NCBI RefSeq assembly: GCF_019710575.1
Contig: NZ_JAHWFK010000005.1
Location: 1 to 64,000, forward strand
Source of the DNA: Paractinoplanes polyasparticus
Lineage (GTDB): Bacteria > Actinomycetota > Actinomycetes > Mycobacteriales > Micromonosporaceae
Reading direction: 5' to 3'
Length of the DNA: 64,000 nucleotides
Shown: in pieces, positions 44,420-53,046 of the stretch
Layout of the letters: each line of letters opens with the position of its first letter
Numbering within the stretch: position 1 is the first letter of the stretch
Program-made: the position numbers and the translations under genes
The notes under the pieces: generated by a model
Databases searched by the model: none
The model's input: only the letters and a program-made list of their open reading frames with translations
What the model was told of the DNA's origin: nothing

Positions 44420-45073
44420 CTACCAGGTCGCGTCGAGACCGTGACTGCGTTCCTGATGGTCGTCGAGCGCCTCGGCGAAGGCGACCCAATCGCCCCGCTG
44501 AGCGTGCCCGAGCAGATTCCGGTGCGCGGCGATCGCCTGCTGCGGCTCGCGGAAGATGCGGTCGGCGCTGCGCAGGATCGACAGGTACTGCCTGTCCTGC
44601 AGCCGGTCGTAGATCGAGAGCATCATGCTGTTCGCCGCGAGCTCGACAAAGGCGCGGTGGAACCGCATGGCCAGGACGGCGAACCCCTGGACGTCGCCGC
44701 TCAGCAGCGCGCCCTCCTGACGGTCCAGGTTGTCCGCGAGGCGTGCGGCCAGCCCTTCGCGCCGAGCCGGATCGGCCCGCCGGACCCCCGCGGACTCCAG
44801 AGCGTGCCTGGTCTCGGCCGATTCCCGCACCTCGTCGGCGGTCAGTTCGCGGACGAGGGCGCCGCGCTGGGCATAGATGGTGACCCACCCCTCGTCCTGG
44901 AGACGGGTGAGCGCGGCCCGGACCGGCGTGCGGCTCATCGACAGCGTGGCCGCCAGCTCGTTCTCGCTGAGCATGCTGCCCACGGTGAGGTCGCCGCGCA
45001 TGATGGCGGCGCGGATGTGCGAGTGCGCGCGATCCGCCGCGCTGGCTCCCTGCTGGGCGAGGCTCACCCGCAT
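44420..45073 (-). CDS. GntR-family regulator (FCD/FadR type)
   Basis: A 217-residue regulator with an N-terminal GntR winged helix (LSENELAATLSMSRTPVRAA) and a helical FCD ligand domain whose Asp/His ligands are suggested by MRFHRAFVE and AAHRNLL. I chose ATG 45073 (MRVSLAQQ); the longer frame crosses the divergent promoter. It is divergent from an MFS gene whose promoter spacer carries an ATCC-N5-GGAT palindrome, the probable operator. The ligand is likely a small carboxylate, as for most FCD proteins. Confidence 0.88.
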   Translation of the reverse strand: MRVSLAQQGASAADRAHSHIRAAIMRGDLTVGSMLSENELAATLSMSRTPVRAALTRLQDEGWVTIYAQRGALVRELTADEVRESAETRHALESAGVRRADPARREGLAARLADNLDRQEGALLSGDVQGFAVLAMRFHRAFVELAANSMMLSIYDRLQDRQYLSILRSADRIFREPQQAIAAHRNLLGHAQRGDWVAFAEALDDHQERSHGLDATW

Positions 45074-45079
45074 ATCGTA

Positions 45080-45108
45080 CTGACATCCAACTGGGATACA
45101 AGTAGGGT
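45080..45108 (+). promoter_or_regulatory. MFS promoter with embedded GntR operator
   Basis: CTGACA (45080-45085), a 17-bp spacer and TAGGGT (45103-45108) form a good promoter for the MFS gene. The spacer contains ATCC-AACTG-GGAT (45085-45097), a likely GntR half-site pair. Confidence 0.5.
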
Positions 45109-45146
45109 ACGAGTCGGCACGCCGCTGTTCCCCGGAAGGAGCACCC

Positions 45147-46421
45147 ATGCCGTCCGCCCCCTCCGCCACGGATCCACCCCTCACCGACGAAGCCCGGCAC
45201 GCGCTCTACCGCCGCTCGCTGATCGTGGTCGTCGTCTCCCAGGTCTTCGGCGGCGCGGGCCTGGCCGCCGGCGTCACCGTCGGCGCGCTGCTGGCGCAGG
45301 ACATGCTCGGCAACGACAGCCTGGCCGGGTTGCCGACCGCGCTCTTCACGCTCGGGTCGGCGCTGACCGCATTCGCCGTCGGGCGCCTCACGCAGCGGAC
45401 CGGCCGCCGGGGCGGGCTGGCCGCCGGGTTCGCCGCCGGTGCGCTGGGCGCGGTCGGGATCGTGACGGCGGCCGTGGCCGACCGGCCGGTGCTGTTGTTC
45501 CTGTCGCTGTTCGTCTACGGGGCCGGCACCGCCACCAACCTGCAGGCCCGCTACGCCGGCACCGACCTCGCGCCACCCGGCCGGCGAGCGACCGCGGTGT
45601 CGATCGCCCTGGTGTCCACGACGGCCGGAGCGGTCGGCGGGCCGCTGTCGGTCGACCTGCTGGGCGAATTCGCCGTGTCCGTCGGGCTGCCCGCTCTCAC
45701 CGGTCCGTTCGTCCTGGCCGCGGTCGCGTTCGCGGTGGCCGGGCTGGTCCTGTTCGTCTTCCTGCGGCCCGATCCCTACCTCGTCGCCCAGCGCCTGGCG
45801 GGCCCGCCCGCCGTCGCGAGCACGGCCCCGGCCGGGACCGACAAGGGCGTCGTCGTCGGCGCCACCGTCATGGTGCTGACCCAGGTGGCGATGGTCGCGA
45901 TCATGACCATGACGCCGGTCCACATGCGCCATCACGACCGCGGCCTCGGGCAGATCGGCCTGGTCATCAGCCTGCACATCGCCGCCATGTTCCTGCCCTC
46001 GCTGGTGACCGGGCGCCTGGTCGACCGCCTCGGCAGCCGTCCGGTGGCCGTCGCCGCGGCGGTCACCCTGCTCGCCGCCGGCATCGTGGCGGCCGTCGCG
46101 CCCGGCGACTCGGTGGCCGGCCTGACAATCGCGTTGATACTGCTCGGGCTGGGCTGGAACTTCGGCCTGATCAGCGGCACCACGTACATCGTCGAATCCA
46201 CCACACCCGAGACCCGCGCCCGGACCCAGGGCTCGGTCGACGTCCTCATCGCCCTGTCCGGCGCGGGCGGCGGCGCGGCCTCGGCCGTCATCACCGACGC
46301 CACCAGCTTCGCCACCCTGTCGCTGGCCGGCGGGCTGCTCGCCCTGCTGCTGATCCCCGTCCTCGTCTGGCAGCGCCGGCCGTCCCATACTGCGACGCCC
46401 GGGGCGGCTCCCCGCCCCTAG
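45147..46421 (+). CDS. MFS transporter
   Basis: A 424-residue, 12-helix MFS protein. Motif A-like GRLTQRTGRRGGLAAG lies after helix 2 and GRLVDRLGSRPVAVAA after helix 8. GGAAGGAG precedes the ATG. It is divergent from and presumably repressed by the GntR gene. The transported compound is unknown. Downstream lies a heavily deleted alcohol dehydrogenase gene, possibly once part of the same catabolic unit. Confidence 0.87.
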   Translation: MPSAPSATDPPLTDEARHALYRRSLIVVVVSQVFGGAGLAAGVTVGALLAQDMLGNDSLAGLPTALFTLGSALTAFAVGRLTQRTGRRGGLAAGFAAGALGAVGIVTAAVADRPVLLFLSLFVYGAGTATNLQARYAGTDLAPPGRRATAVSIALVSTTAGAVGGPLSVDLLGEFAVSVGLPALTGPFVLAAVAFAVAGLVLFVFLRPDPYLVAQRLAGPPAVASTAPAGTDKGVVVGATVMVLTQVAMVAIMTMTPVHMRHHDRGLGQIGLVISLHIAAMFLPSLVTGRLVDRLGSRPVAVAAAVTLLAAGIVAAVAPGDSVAGLTIALILLGLGWNFGLISGTTYIVESTTPETRARTQGSVDVLIALSGAGGGAASAVITDATSFATLSLAGGLLALLLIPVLVWQRRPSHTATPGAAPRP

Positions 46422-46430
46422 CGTCGGTCG

Positions 46431-46729
46431 CAGGCCTGGGAGGACGTTTCCGACGCGACGATCGTGGAGCCGACCGACGTGGTCGTGCGGGTCGACACCA
46501 CCACGATCTGCGGCACCGACCTGCAGCCGGCCGGCATCACCGACGAGCGGGCCGTCTTCCTGGCCGACGCCCTGCCCACCGGCTACGAGGTCGGCGTGCT
46601 GGCGGCCGCATCCCGGCCGAGAGGATGGGCACCCACACGTTCATGTTCGACCAGATGGACGAGGCCTACGACGTCTTCGCCGACGCTACCGCCCACTCCG
46701 CCCTCGAGGTGGTCATCAAGCCGGCCTGA
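46431..46729 (+). pseudogene. Zinc alcohol dehydrogenase pseudogene with two internal deletions
   Basis: Three collinear fragments of a ~345-residue zinc-dependent alcohol dehydrogenase survive in 300 bp: an N-terminal piece (AWEDVSDATIVEPTDVVVRV ... TTICGTDL, with the catalytic Cys), a central piece (DERAVFLADALPTGYEVGVL), and, in a different frame, the C-terminal piece (MGTHTFMFDQMDEAYDVFAD ... EVVIKPA). The start, most of both domains and the frame are lost. It lies ten bases after the MFS stop. Confidence 0.8.
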
Positions 46730-46750
46730 GGCGCCCATTACCTTGGCCAC

Positions 46751-47224
46751 ATGAGCGACGATTTCACGGCCACGCTGCCGCGCAAGCGGATGGGCGCGGG
46801 GGCCCTGCTGTCCGACGACCGGGGCCGGGTGCTGCTGGTCGAGCCGGCCTACAAGGACTCGTGGGAAGTTCCGGGTGGCGTCGTGGAGGCGGGCGAGTCG
46901 CCGTACGCGGCGGTGGTGCGCGAACTGGAGGAGGAGCTGGGCCTGGCCATCGAGCCGGGGCGGCTGCTGGCGACCGACTGGGTGCCACCGCGACCCGACC
47001 GGACCGAGGGCGTGATGCTGCTGTTCGACGGCGGCGTGCTCGCACCGGAGCAGGCGGCACGAATCCGGTTGCCGGCCGCCGAGCTGCGCAGCTGGGCGTG
47101 GTGCGACGAGCGGGCGGCGGGCGAACGGCTGCCGGAGCTGCTGGCCCGCCGGATCGTCGCGGCCCGGCGCGCCCGTGACGAGGGCACGGCGGCCTATCTG
47201 GAGAACGGCTACCCGGTCGCCTGA
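46751..47224 (+). CDS. Nudix hydrolase
   Basis: A 157-residue protein with a complete Nudix box at about 42-64 (GGVVEAGESPYAAV, then RELEEELGL), which binds Mg and catalyses hydrolysis of nucleoside diphosphate derivatives. No extra domain fixes the substrate. Its 3' end overlaps the convergent dehydrogenase gene by 16 bp. Confidence 0.92.
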   Translation: MSDDFTATLPRKRMGAGALLSDDRGRVLLVEPAYKDSWEVPGGVVEAGESPYAAVVRELEEELGLAIEPGRLLATDWVPPRPDRTEGVMLLFDGGVLAPEQAARIRLPAAELRSWAWCDERAAGERLPELLARRIVAARRARDEGTAAYLENGYPVA

Positions 47225-48306
47225 TCGCGGCTGCGGACGCGCTCGGCGACGGCGTGGCCGAGTTCGGCCGTGGTGCCCTTGCCGTGCAGGTCGGGTGTCA
47301 GCGGGGCCTCCCCCGGGCCGTACGCCAGAACGTCCTCGATCGCGCCGAGCAGGTGCGCCGCGGCCTCGGGGTGGCCCAGGTGGTCGAGCATCATCGAGCC
47401 GCACCAGATCTGGCCGATCGGGTTGGCGATGCCCCGGCCCGCGATGTCGGGGGCCGAGCCGTGGACGGGCTCGAAGAGGCTGGGGTGGTCGCGTTCCGGG
47501 TTGATGTTGGCGCTGGGGGCAATGCCCAGCGTGCCGGTGCAGGCCGGGCCGAGGTCGGACAGGATGTCGCCGAACAGATTGCTCGCCACCACGACGTCGA
47601 ACCGGTCGGGGTGCAGCACGAACAGGGCGACCAGGGCGTCGATGTGGAACTTGTCCACGCGTACGCCGGGGAACTGTTCCTGCATGGCCGCGACGCGCTC
47701 GTCCCAGTACGGCATCGTGATGGAGATGCCGTTGCTCTTGGTGGCCGACGTCAAGTGGTTCCGGGGGCGGCGGGCCGCCTGTTCGTAGGCGAAGCGGAGC
47801 ACGCGGTCGACGCCGACGCGGGTCATCACCGTCTCCTGCAGCACGGTTTCGCGCTCGGTGCCCTCGAAGATGCGGCCGCCGATGCTCGAGTACTCGCCCT
47901 CGGTGTTCTCGCGCACGACCACGAAGTCGATGTCGCCGGCCTCCCGGCCCGCGAGCGGGCTGCGGACGCCGGGCATCAGGCGGCAGGGGCGCAGATTCAC
48001 GTACTGGTCGAAGGTGCGCCGGAACTGCAGCAGGCTGCCCCACAGCGAGATGTGGTCGGGCACCACCTCGGGCCAGCCGACCGCTCCGAAGTAGATCGCG
48101 TCGTACGCCCGCAGCGTCTCTTCCCAGTCGGGCGGCAGCATCGTGCCGTGACGCTGCCAGTAATCGGCGCTGGCGAAGTCGAAGGTGTCGAACTCGAGCC
48201 CGATGCCGAAACGGCCGGCGGTCGCCTGCAAGGCTTCGATACCGGCCGGCACGACCTCTTTTCCGATGCCGTCACCGGGAATCACGGCGATGCGATGGTT
48301 CGTCAC
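47209..48306 (-). CDS. Tartrate / D-malate dehydrogenase-like oxidative decarboxylase
   Basis: A 365-residue member of the isocitrate/isopropylmalate dehydrogenase family. IAVIPGDGIGKEV binds NAD, VVVRENTEGEYSS and KSNGISITMPYW are substrate-loop signatures, and SNLFGDILSDL and GSAPDIAG are conserved. The length and the AVGWPEVVPDHISLWGSLL segment match the tartrate dehydrogenase/D-malate dehydrogenase group, which uses NAD to oxidise and often decarboxylate (R)-2-hydroxyacids. ATG overlaps the GntR stop upstream (ATGA), so both are one operon, divergent from a hydroxyacid-catabolic operon. Confidence 0.9.
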   Translation of the reverse strand: MTNHRIAVIPGDGIGKEVVPAGIEALQATAGRFGIGLEFDTFDFASADYWQRHGTMLPPDWEETLRAYDAIYFGAVGWPEVVPDHISLWGSLLQFRRTFDQYVNLRPCRLMPGVRSPLAGREAGDIDFVVVRENTEGEYSSIGGRIFEGTERETVLQETVMTRVGVDRVLRFAYEQAARRPRNHLTSATKSNGISITMPYWDERVAAMQEQFPGVRVDKFHIDALVALFVLHPDRFDVVVASNLFGDILSDLGPACTGTLGIAPSANINPERDHPSLFEPVHGSAPDIAGRGIANPIGQIWCGSMMLDHLGHPEAAAHLLGAIEDVLAYGPGEAPLTPDLHGKGTTAELGHAVAERVRSRDQATG

Positions 48307-48992
48307 GGGGCCTCCCTCAAAGCGGCGAGTCCGCCCTGGGCGTCGGAGAGCGCGAGTTGCTCGGCGGCGGCGGAGTCGCCGGCGCGCAGGGCACGGACCA
48401 GAGCGCGGTGGCTGGTGTACCTCTCCATGCCGAACGTATCGTCCTCGGCCACCCTGCGCAGAAGTAGTTCCCGGCGGCGGGGGCGGCTGAACACGCGGCT
48501 CTGCTCGAGCATGCGGACGAGCACCGGGTTGTGCGCGCAGGCGCTCACGGAGTCGTTGAACTCGAGCATCGTGTCGAGCAGTTCGTGCAGATGTCGCTCA
48601 ACGGGTTGTTCGTTCCGGCGGCGTTCCTTGAGCAGGATGAGCAGATCGTCCGCGCGGTCGAGGATCGTGTCGAGCGCGTCCAGCTGAGCCGCGGTGGCGT
48701 GCCGGGCCGCGAAGCGGGCGACCAGGCCGCGCAGGCCGACCTCGACCTCGGCCAGGTCGTCGATGGCGGCGTCGCGGATGGTGGCGACCAGGACCGTACG
48801 CGGGCCGATGCGCTCGATGAGGCCGTCGAGCTCCAGCCGGCGCAGGGCCTCGCGCACCGGGGTCGGGCTGATGGCCAGCCGCTCGGCGACGCCCCGCTCG
48901 GTCACCTTCTCGCCCGGGGCGAGTTCCCCGGTGGCGATGGCGGCGCGGAGGTGACCGTAGGCCTGGTCGGCAAGCGTCTCGGCTGCGGGCAT
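48303..48992 (-). CDS. GntR-family regulator (FCD type) of the catabolic island
   Basis: A 229-residue GntR/FCD regulator with winged helix (TERGVAERLAISPTPVREAL) and C-terminal helical domain. Its stop overlaps the dehydrogenase start. It is divergent from the five-gene operon at 49088, whose promoter spacer holds the perfect palindrome TTGCTATAGCAA. The regulator therefore probably represses both directions until a hydroxy- or dicarboxylic acid binds. Confidence 0.9.
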   Translation of the reverse strand: MPAAETLADQAYGHLRAAIATGELAPGEKVTERGVAERLAISPTPVREALRRLELDGLIERIGPRTVLVATIRDAAIDDLAEVEVGLRGLVARFAARHATAAQLDALDTILDRADDLLILLKERRRNEQPVERHLHELLDTMLEFNDSVSACAHNPVLVRMLEQSRVFSRPRRRELLLRRVAEDDTFGMERYTSHRALVRALRAGDSAAAEQLALSDAQGGLAALREAP

Positions 48993-49036
48993 GACGGCAC
49001 TCTAACGCATGCCATCTTTAAGAAGCGATGCAACTG

Positions 49037-49065
49037 TTGACGTTTTTGCTATAGCAATTTAACGT
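49037..49065 (+). promoter_or_regulatory. Promoter with GntR operator TTGCTATAGCAA
   Basis: TTGACG (49037-49042), a 17-bp spacer and TAACGT (49060-49065). Inside the spacer, TTGCTATAGCAA (49046-49057) is a perfect 12-bp palindrome in an AT-rich patch, ideally placed for repression by the divergent GntR protein. Confidence 0.72.
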
Positions 49066-49087
49066 GACGCCGGACACAGGAGGCGAC

Positions 49088-50341
49088 ATGGCCGAGGTGA
49101 GAAACCACCGGAAGATCACGTTCTTCATCGCTCTCGCGCTGTTCGCGCAGGAGTCGACCTGGAACTTCTACGACAACCAGGTGCCCGTGCTGCTGCGCGA
49201 GCACGTCACGAGCGCGGCGCTGGTCGGCGCGCTGATGGGCATGGACAACCTGCTCGGAATCTTCATCCAGCCCTGGATCGGCAACCGCTCCGACAACACC
49301 CGCACCCGGTGGGGCCGGCGGGTGCCGTATCTCGCGGTGGGCATGCCGCTGGCCGCGGTGCTCTTCGTCTTCCTGCCCTGGACCACCTCGGCCACCGTGC
49401 TGATCGCCGTGATGGTCGGCTACGCGCTGGTCGCCAACACCATGCGGCCGCTCGCCGAGTCGCTGGTGCCCGACTTCATCCCGCCCGAACGGCGCAGCCG
49501 GGCCAACGCCGTCGTGAAGATCGCGGCCGCCCTGACCATCATCGTCGCCTCGCTGATCAGCCTGCTCGTCGTCGACGACCATCCGCACGCGGCCTTCGCC
49601 ATCCCGTCGGCGATCCTGCTGGTCGTCACGGTCGTCATGGTCGTGAAGGTGCGCGACAGCCGGTCCACGGGCTATCAGGAGGCGCTGGCTTCAGACGCAG
49701 CAGCCGGCCCGGGCGAGACTCGGGTGCCGCTGCGGCAGGTGGTCACAGACATCGTCGTCGACCGGGACCGTCGCCGCGTTCTGCTGCTGCTCACGGTCAT
49801 GCTGTTCGGCGGGGCCTGGTTCGCGTCGCGGTCGCTCATCACGCCGTACGGAATGGAAGCGCTCGGCCTCACCCGGGGCGAAGCAGGCGGGTTGACGCTG
49901 CCCAGCGGCATCGCCTACGTCATCGCCGCCTACCCGGTCGCCCTGCTGGCCGAACGCTACGGCCGGCTGAAGACCATGGGCGTGGGCATGGCCGTCTTCG
50001 CCGCCGCGCTGGCCGCCGGATCGGTCGTGCAGACCGCCACCGCGACGGTCATCGTGTTCTGCGTCGCCGCCGTCGGCGCGGCCGCCTTCCTCATCAACGC
50101 GGCCGTCGTGCTGTGGAACCTGGCGCCGTCGAGCCGGGTGCTCGGCACCTACACCGGCCTGTACGCGGTCACCTGGTACCTCGGCGGTTTCGCCGGGCCC
50201 GCGCTGATCGGCGGCGTGGTCGACCTGGTCGGCTGGAACAGCATGCTGCTGGACATCGCCGTGCTGGCCGCCCTGGCCATCCTCGTCCTGGTGCGCCTGG
50301 GCCGCCTCCAGGCCCGCACCGAAGCCCCGATTCTGAAGTGA
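49088..50341 (+). CDS. MFS/GPH-type (sugar or acid:cation) symporter
   Basis: A 417-residue, 12-helix transporter. The loop GNRSDNTRTRWGRRVPYLAVG is the characteristic GPH/SLC45 signature. ATG 49088 follows GGAGG; GTG 49064 would overlap the promoter. It heads the operon MFS, hydroxyacid dehydrogenase, FAD dehydrogenase, AtuA-like, DUF4387 and probably imports the growth substrate of that pathway. Confidence 0.88.
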   Translation: MAEVRNHRKITFFIALALFAQESTWNFYDNQVPVLLREHVTSAALVGALMGMDNLLGIFIQPWIGNRSDNTRTRWGRRVPYLAVGMPLAAVLFVFLPWTTSATVLIAVMVGYALVANTMRPLAESLVPDFIPPERRSRANAVVKIAAALTIIVASLISLLVVDDHPHAAFAIPSAILLVVTVVMVVKVRDSRSTGYQEALASDAAAGPGETRVPLRQVVTDIVVDRDRRRVLLLLTVMLFGGAWFASRSLITPYGMEALGLTRGEAGGLTLPSGIAYVIAAYPVALLAERYGRLKTMGVGMAVFAAALAAGSVVQTATATVIVFCVAAVGAAAFLINAAVVLWNLAPSSRVLGTYTGLYAVTWYLGGFAGPALIGGVVDLVGWNSMLLDIAVLAALAILVLVRLGRLQARTEAPILK

Positions 50342-50432
50342 GGAGCACCCCGCTCACCGCCCTACGGGTTGCCGTTCGGCAGTGCGAGCCCGAAAAGCGC
50401 ACGGAACTCCCGACTCCGAGATGAAGGACCGC

Positions 50433-51422
50433 ATGCCGACCATTCTCATCACCACCGACTATCTGACGCCGGGCGACGAGGTGGACGCCTACCTCACCGG
50501 GCTGGGCTTCACGACCCGGCACGATCCGTTGCGGGGCAAGCGATCGGCGGCCGGCCTGATCGCGGCGCTCGACGGCGTGGAGGGCGCGCTGATCGCCAAT
50601 GAGCCGATGACGGCGGAGGTGCTTCGCGGCGCGCCGTCGCTGCGCGCGATTGTGCGTACGGGCGTGGGATACGACTCGGTCGACGTCGGGGCGGCGGCCG
50701 CTCTGGGCATCAGCGTCAGCAACCTGCCGGGCATCAACGCCAACGCGGTCGCCGAGTACACGATCGGGCTGCTGCTCGTGCAGGCCCGGAATCTGGTGGG
50801 GCTGGCCACCGGGGTCGCCGGGGGTGGGTGGCCTCGGGGCGACGGCTTCGAATTGCGGGGCAAGACACTGGGTGTCATCGGCCGGGGCGCGGTCGCCCAG
50901 CGGGTGCGTCCGCTGGCCGAGGCCCTCGGTATGACCGTCATCCAAGAACCATGGGATGAGCTGCTGCGCGAATCCGACTTCGTCACCATCCACACCGCCC
51001 TCACCGAGAAGACCCGCCATCTGATCGACGCCGCGGCCCTGGCCCGGATGAAACCGACCGCCCACCTCATCAACACCGCTCGCGGGGCGATCGTCGACGA
51101 GGCCGCGCTGGCCGAGGCCGTCCGAACGGGACAGATCGCCGGCGCCGCCCTCGACGTTGTGGACAACGAGCCGTTGCCCGCCGACAGCGTGCTGCGCGGG
51201 ATCGACACCATCACTGTCTTTTCCCACATGGCCGGCCAGACGGCCGAGGCCCGCCGCGACGCCGGACTGCTCGGCGCCCGGGAACTGGTGGCCGCACTCG
51301 CCGGCAAGCCGAACCACCCCGTCCCAAGCCCGAGCGAGACGAGACGTCTCGTCTCGGCCGGCGGCGAGACGGACCGTCTCGTCTCGCAGACAGCGCAGTA
51401 CAACAGCGTGGAGGGTGCATGA
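50433..51422 (+). CDS. NAD-dependent D-2-hydroxyacid dehydrogenase (SerA-like)
   Basis: A 329-residue two-domain dehydrogenase: NAD-binding KTLGVIGRGAVAQRV, catalytic Arg in NTARGAIVDEAAL, Glu in ALDVVDNEPLP and His in FSHMAGQT. This pattern is shared by phosphoglycerate and other D-2-hydroxyacid dehydrogenases. AAGGA precedes ATG 50433; ATG 50421 is an alternative. The final ~25 residues (ETRRLVSAGGETDRLVSQ) are encoded by two large DNA palindromes, an odd tail absent from typical family members. The stop overlaps the FAD gene start. Confidence 0.87.
   Translation: MPTILITTDYLTPGDEVDAYLTGLGFTTRHDPLRGKRSAAGLIAALDGVEGALIANEPMTAEVLRGAPSLRAIVRTGVGYDSVDVGAAAALGISVSNLPGINANAVAEYTIGLLLVQARNLVGLATGVAGGGWPRGDGFELRGKTLGVIGRGAVAQRVRPLAEALGMTVIQEPWDELLRESDFVTIHTALTEKTRHLIDAAALARMKPTAHLINTARGAIVDEAALAEAVRTGQIAGAALDVVDNEPLPADSVLRGIDTITVFSHMAGQTAEARRDAGLLGARELVAALAGKPNHPVPSPSETRRLVSAGGETDRLVSQTAQYNSVEGA
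51335..51381. promoter_or_regulatory. Twin palindromes at the dehydrogenase/FAD gene junction
   Basis: A perfect 22-bp palindrome with arms CGAGACGAGAC/GTCTCGTCTCG (51335-51356) is followed by CGAGACGG-A-CCGTCTCG (51365-51381). Both lie in the 3' coding end of one gene and 38-84 bp upstream of the next start. They look like paired operators of a TetR-like regulator or a small repeat element inserted in frame. TACAAC at 51399 could be the -10 of an internal promoter. Confidence 0.6.
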
Positions 51423-53038
51423 ACGCCGACGTCATCGTGGTGGGGGCCGGCCTGGCCGGGCTCGTTGCCACGGCCGAACTGGCGGCTGCGGGGCGATCGG
51501 TTCTGCTGGTCGACCAGGAGCCGGAGCAGAGCCTGGGCGGGCAGGCGTTCTGGTCGTTCGGGGGGCTGTTCCTGGTGGATTCGCCCGAGCAGCGGCGCAT
51601 GGGCATCCGCGACTCGCAGGAGCTGGCCTGGCAGGACTGGCTGGGCAACGCGGGCTTCGACCGGCCCGAGGACGAGTGGCCGCGACGCTGGGCCGAGGCC
51701 TACGTCGACTGGGCGGCCGGCGGGAAACGGGCGTGGCTGCGGGAGAAAGGCATCAAGCTCTTCCCGATCGTGGGCTGGGCCGAGCGCAGCAACAACTCGG
51801 TGCCGCGCTTCCACATCACCTGGGGCACGGGGCCCGGCGTCCTCGAACCGTTCATCGCGGCCGCCCTCGCGAGCGACCGCGTCACCATCGCGCACCGCCA
51901 TCGGGTCGATTCGCTCATCACCAGCGGCGGCGTGGTCACCGGTGTCGCCGGGCGGGTGCTCGAGCCGAGCGACGCCGCCCGGGGGCAGGCGAGTTCGCGG
52001 CGCGAGGCCGGGGAGTTCACGTTCACGGCTCAGGCGGTCGTCGTGACCTCCGGCGGGATCGGGGGCAACCATGACCTCGTACGCCGCCATTGGCCCGCTC
52101 GTCTCGGGACGCCGCCCGAGCACATGATCAGCGGTGTGCCGGCCCATGTGGACGGGCGGATGCTCGGCATCGTCACAGACGCCGGCGGGACCGTCATCAA
52201 CCCGGACCGGATGTGGCACTACGTCGAGGGCATCGAGAACTGGGACCCGATCTGGGAGCGGCACGGCATCCGCATCCTGCCCGGCCCGTCGTCGCTGTGG
52301 CTGGACGCGCTCGGCCGGCGCCTGCCGGCGCCGCTCTATCCGGGCTTCGACACTCTCGGCACCCTGGCCCACCTGCGCACGACCGGCCACGACCACAGCT
52401 GGTTCCTCCTCACACAGCGGATCATCGAGAAGGAGTTCGCGCTCTCCGGCTCCGAGCAGAACCCGGACCTGACCGGGCGCAGCGTGCGCCAGGTGCTCGG
52501 CCGCATCCGGGCCGGGGCGCCCGCGCCGGTGGAGGCGTTCAAGCGCAACGGCGCCGACTTCGTGGTCGCCGATGACCTGGACGAGCTGGTCAAGGGCATG
52601 AACGCGGTGACCGCCGAACCGCTGCTCGACCCGTCGGACGTGCGGCGGACGGTCGAGGCCCGCGACCGTGAGCTGAACAACGGCTTCGGCAAGGATCTGC
52701 AGGTCGCAGCCATCCGCAACTTCCGCAACTACCGCGGTGACCGTTTGATGCGCACTGTCGCGCCGCATCGGCTGCTCGACCGGGCGGCCGGGCCGCTCAT
52801 CGCCGTACGGCTGCATGTGCTGACCCGGAAATCCTTGGGCGGCCTGCACACCGACCTGGACGGTCGTGTTCTGAACACCGACGGCCAACCGGTGCCCGGG
52901 TTGTACGCGGCGGGCGAAGCGGCCGGGTTCGGGGGCGGCGGCATGCACGGTTATCGCGCACTTGAGGGCACTTTTCTCGGCGGCTGTCTGTTTTCCGGCC
53001 GTCAGGTCGCACGCGCGCTCAGCTCGCTCACGAAATGA
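51419..53038 (+). CDS. FAD-binding dehydrogenase (succinate/3-ketosteroid dehydrogenase-like)
   Basis: A 539-residue flavoprotein. The N-terminal Rossmann motif is VIVVGAGLAGLVATAELAAAG, followed by the acidic LLVDQEPE, a central AVVVTSGGIGGN loop and the C-terminal FAD-contacting GLYAAGEAAGFGGGGMHG. It belongs to the FAD_binding_2 group (fumarate reductase flavoprotein, KstD, tricarballylate dehydrogenase) that introduces or removes C=C bonds next to carboxylates or ketones. ATG overlaps the previous stop. In this operon it probably desaturates or oxidises an acid intermediate. Confidence 0.88.
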   Translation: MNADVIVVGAGLAGLVATAELAAAGRSVLLVDQEPEQSLGGQAFWSFGGLFLVDSPEQRRMGIRDSQELAWQDWLGNAGFDRPEDEWPRRWAEAYVDWAAGGKRAWLREKGIKLFPIVGWAERSNNSVPRFHITWGTGPGVLEPFIAAALASDRVTIAHRHRVDSLITSGGVVTGVAGRVLEPSDAARGQASSRREAGEFTFTAQAVVVTSGGIGGNHDLVRRHWPARLGTPPEHMISGVPAHVDGRMLGIVTDAGGTVINPDRMWHYVEGIENWDPIWERHGIRILPGPSSLWLDALGRRLPAPLYPGFDTLGTLAHLRTTGHDHSWFLLTQRIIEKEFALSGSEQNPDLTGRSVRQVLGRIRAGAPAPVEAFKRNGADFVVADDLDELVKGMNAVTAEPLLDPSDVRRTVEARDRELNNGFGKDLQVAAIRNFRNYRGDRLMRTVAPHRLLDRAAGPLIAVRLHVLTRKSLGGLHTDLDGRVLNTDGQPVPGLYAAGEAAGFGGGGMHGYRALEGTFLGGCLFSGRQVARALSSLTK

Positions 53039-53046
53039 GGACATCG

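Noticed and set aside
47209..48306. Isopropylmalate dehydrogenase (LeuB)
   Set aside because: Length and substrate-loop sequence fit the tartrate/D-malate group better, and the context is catabolic rather than leucine biosynthesis.
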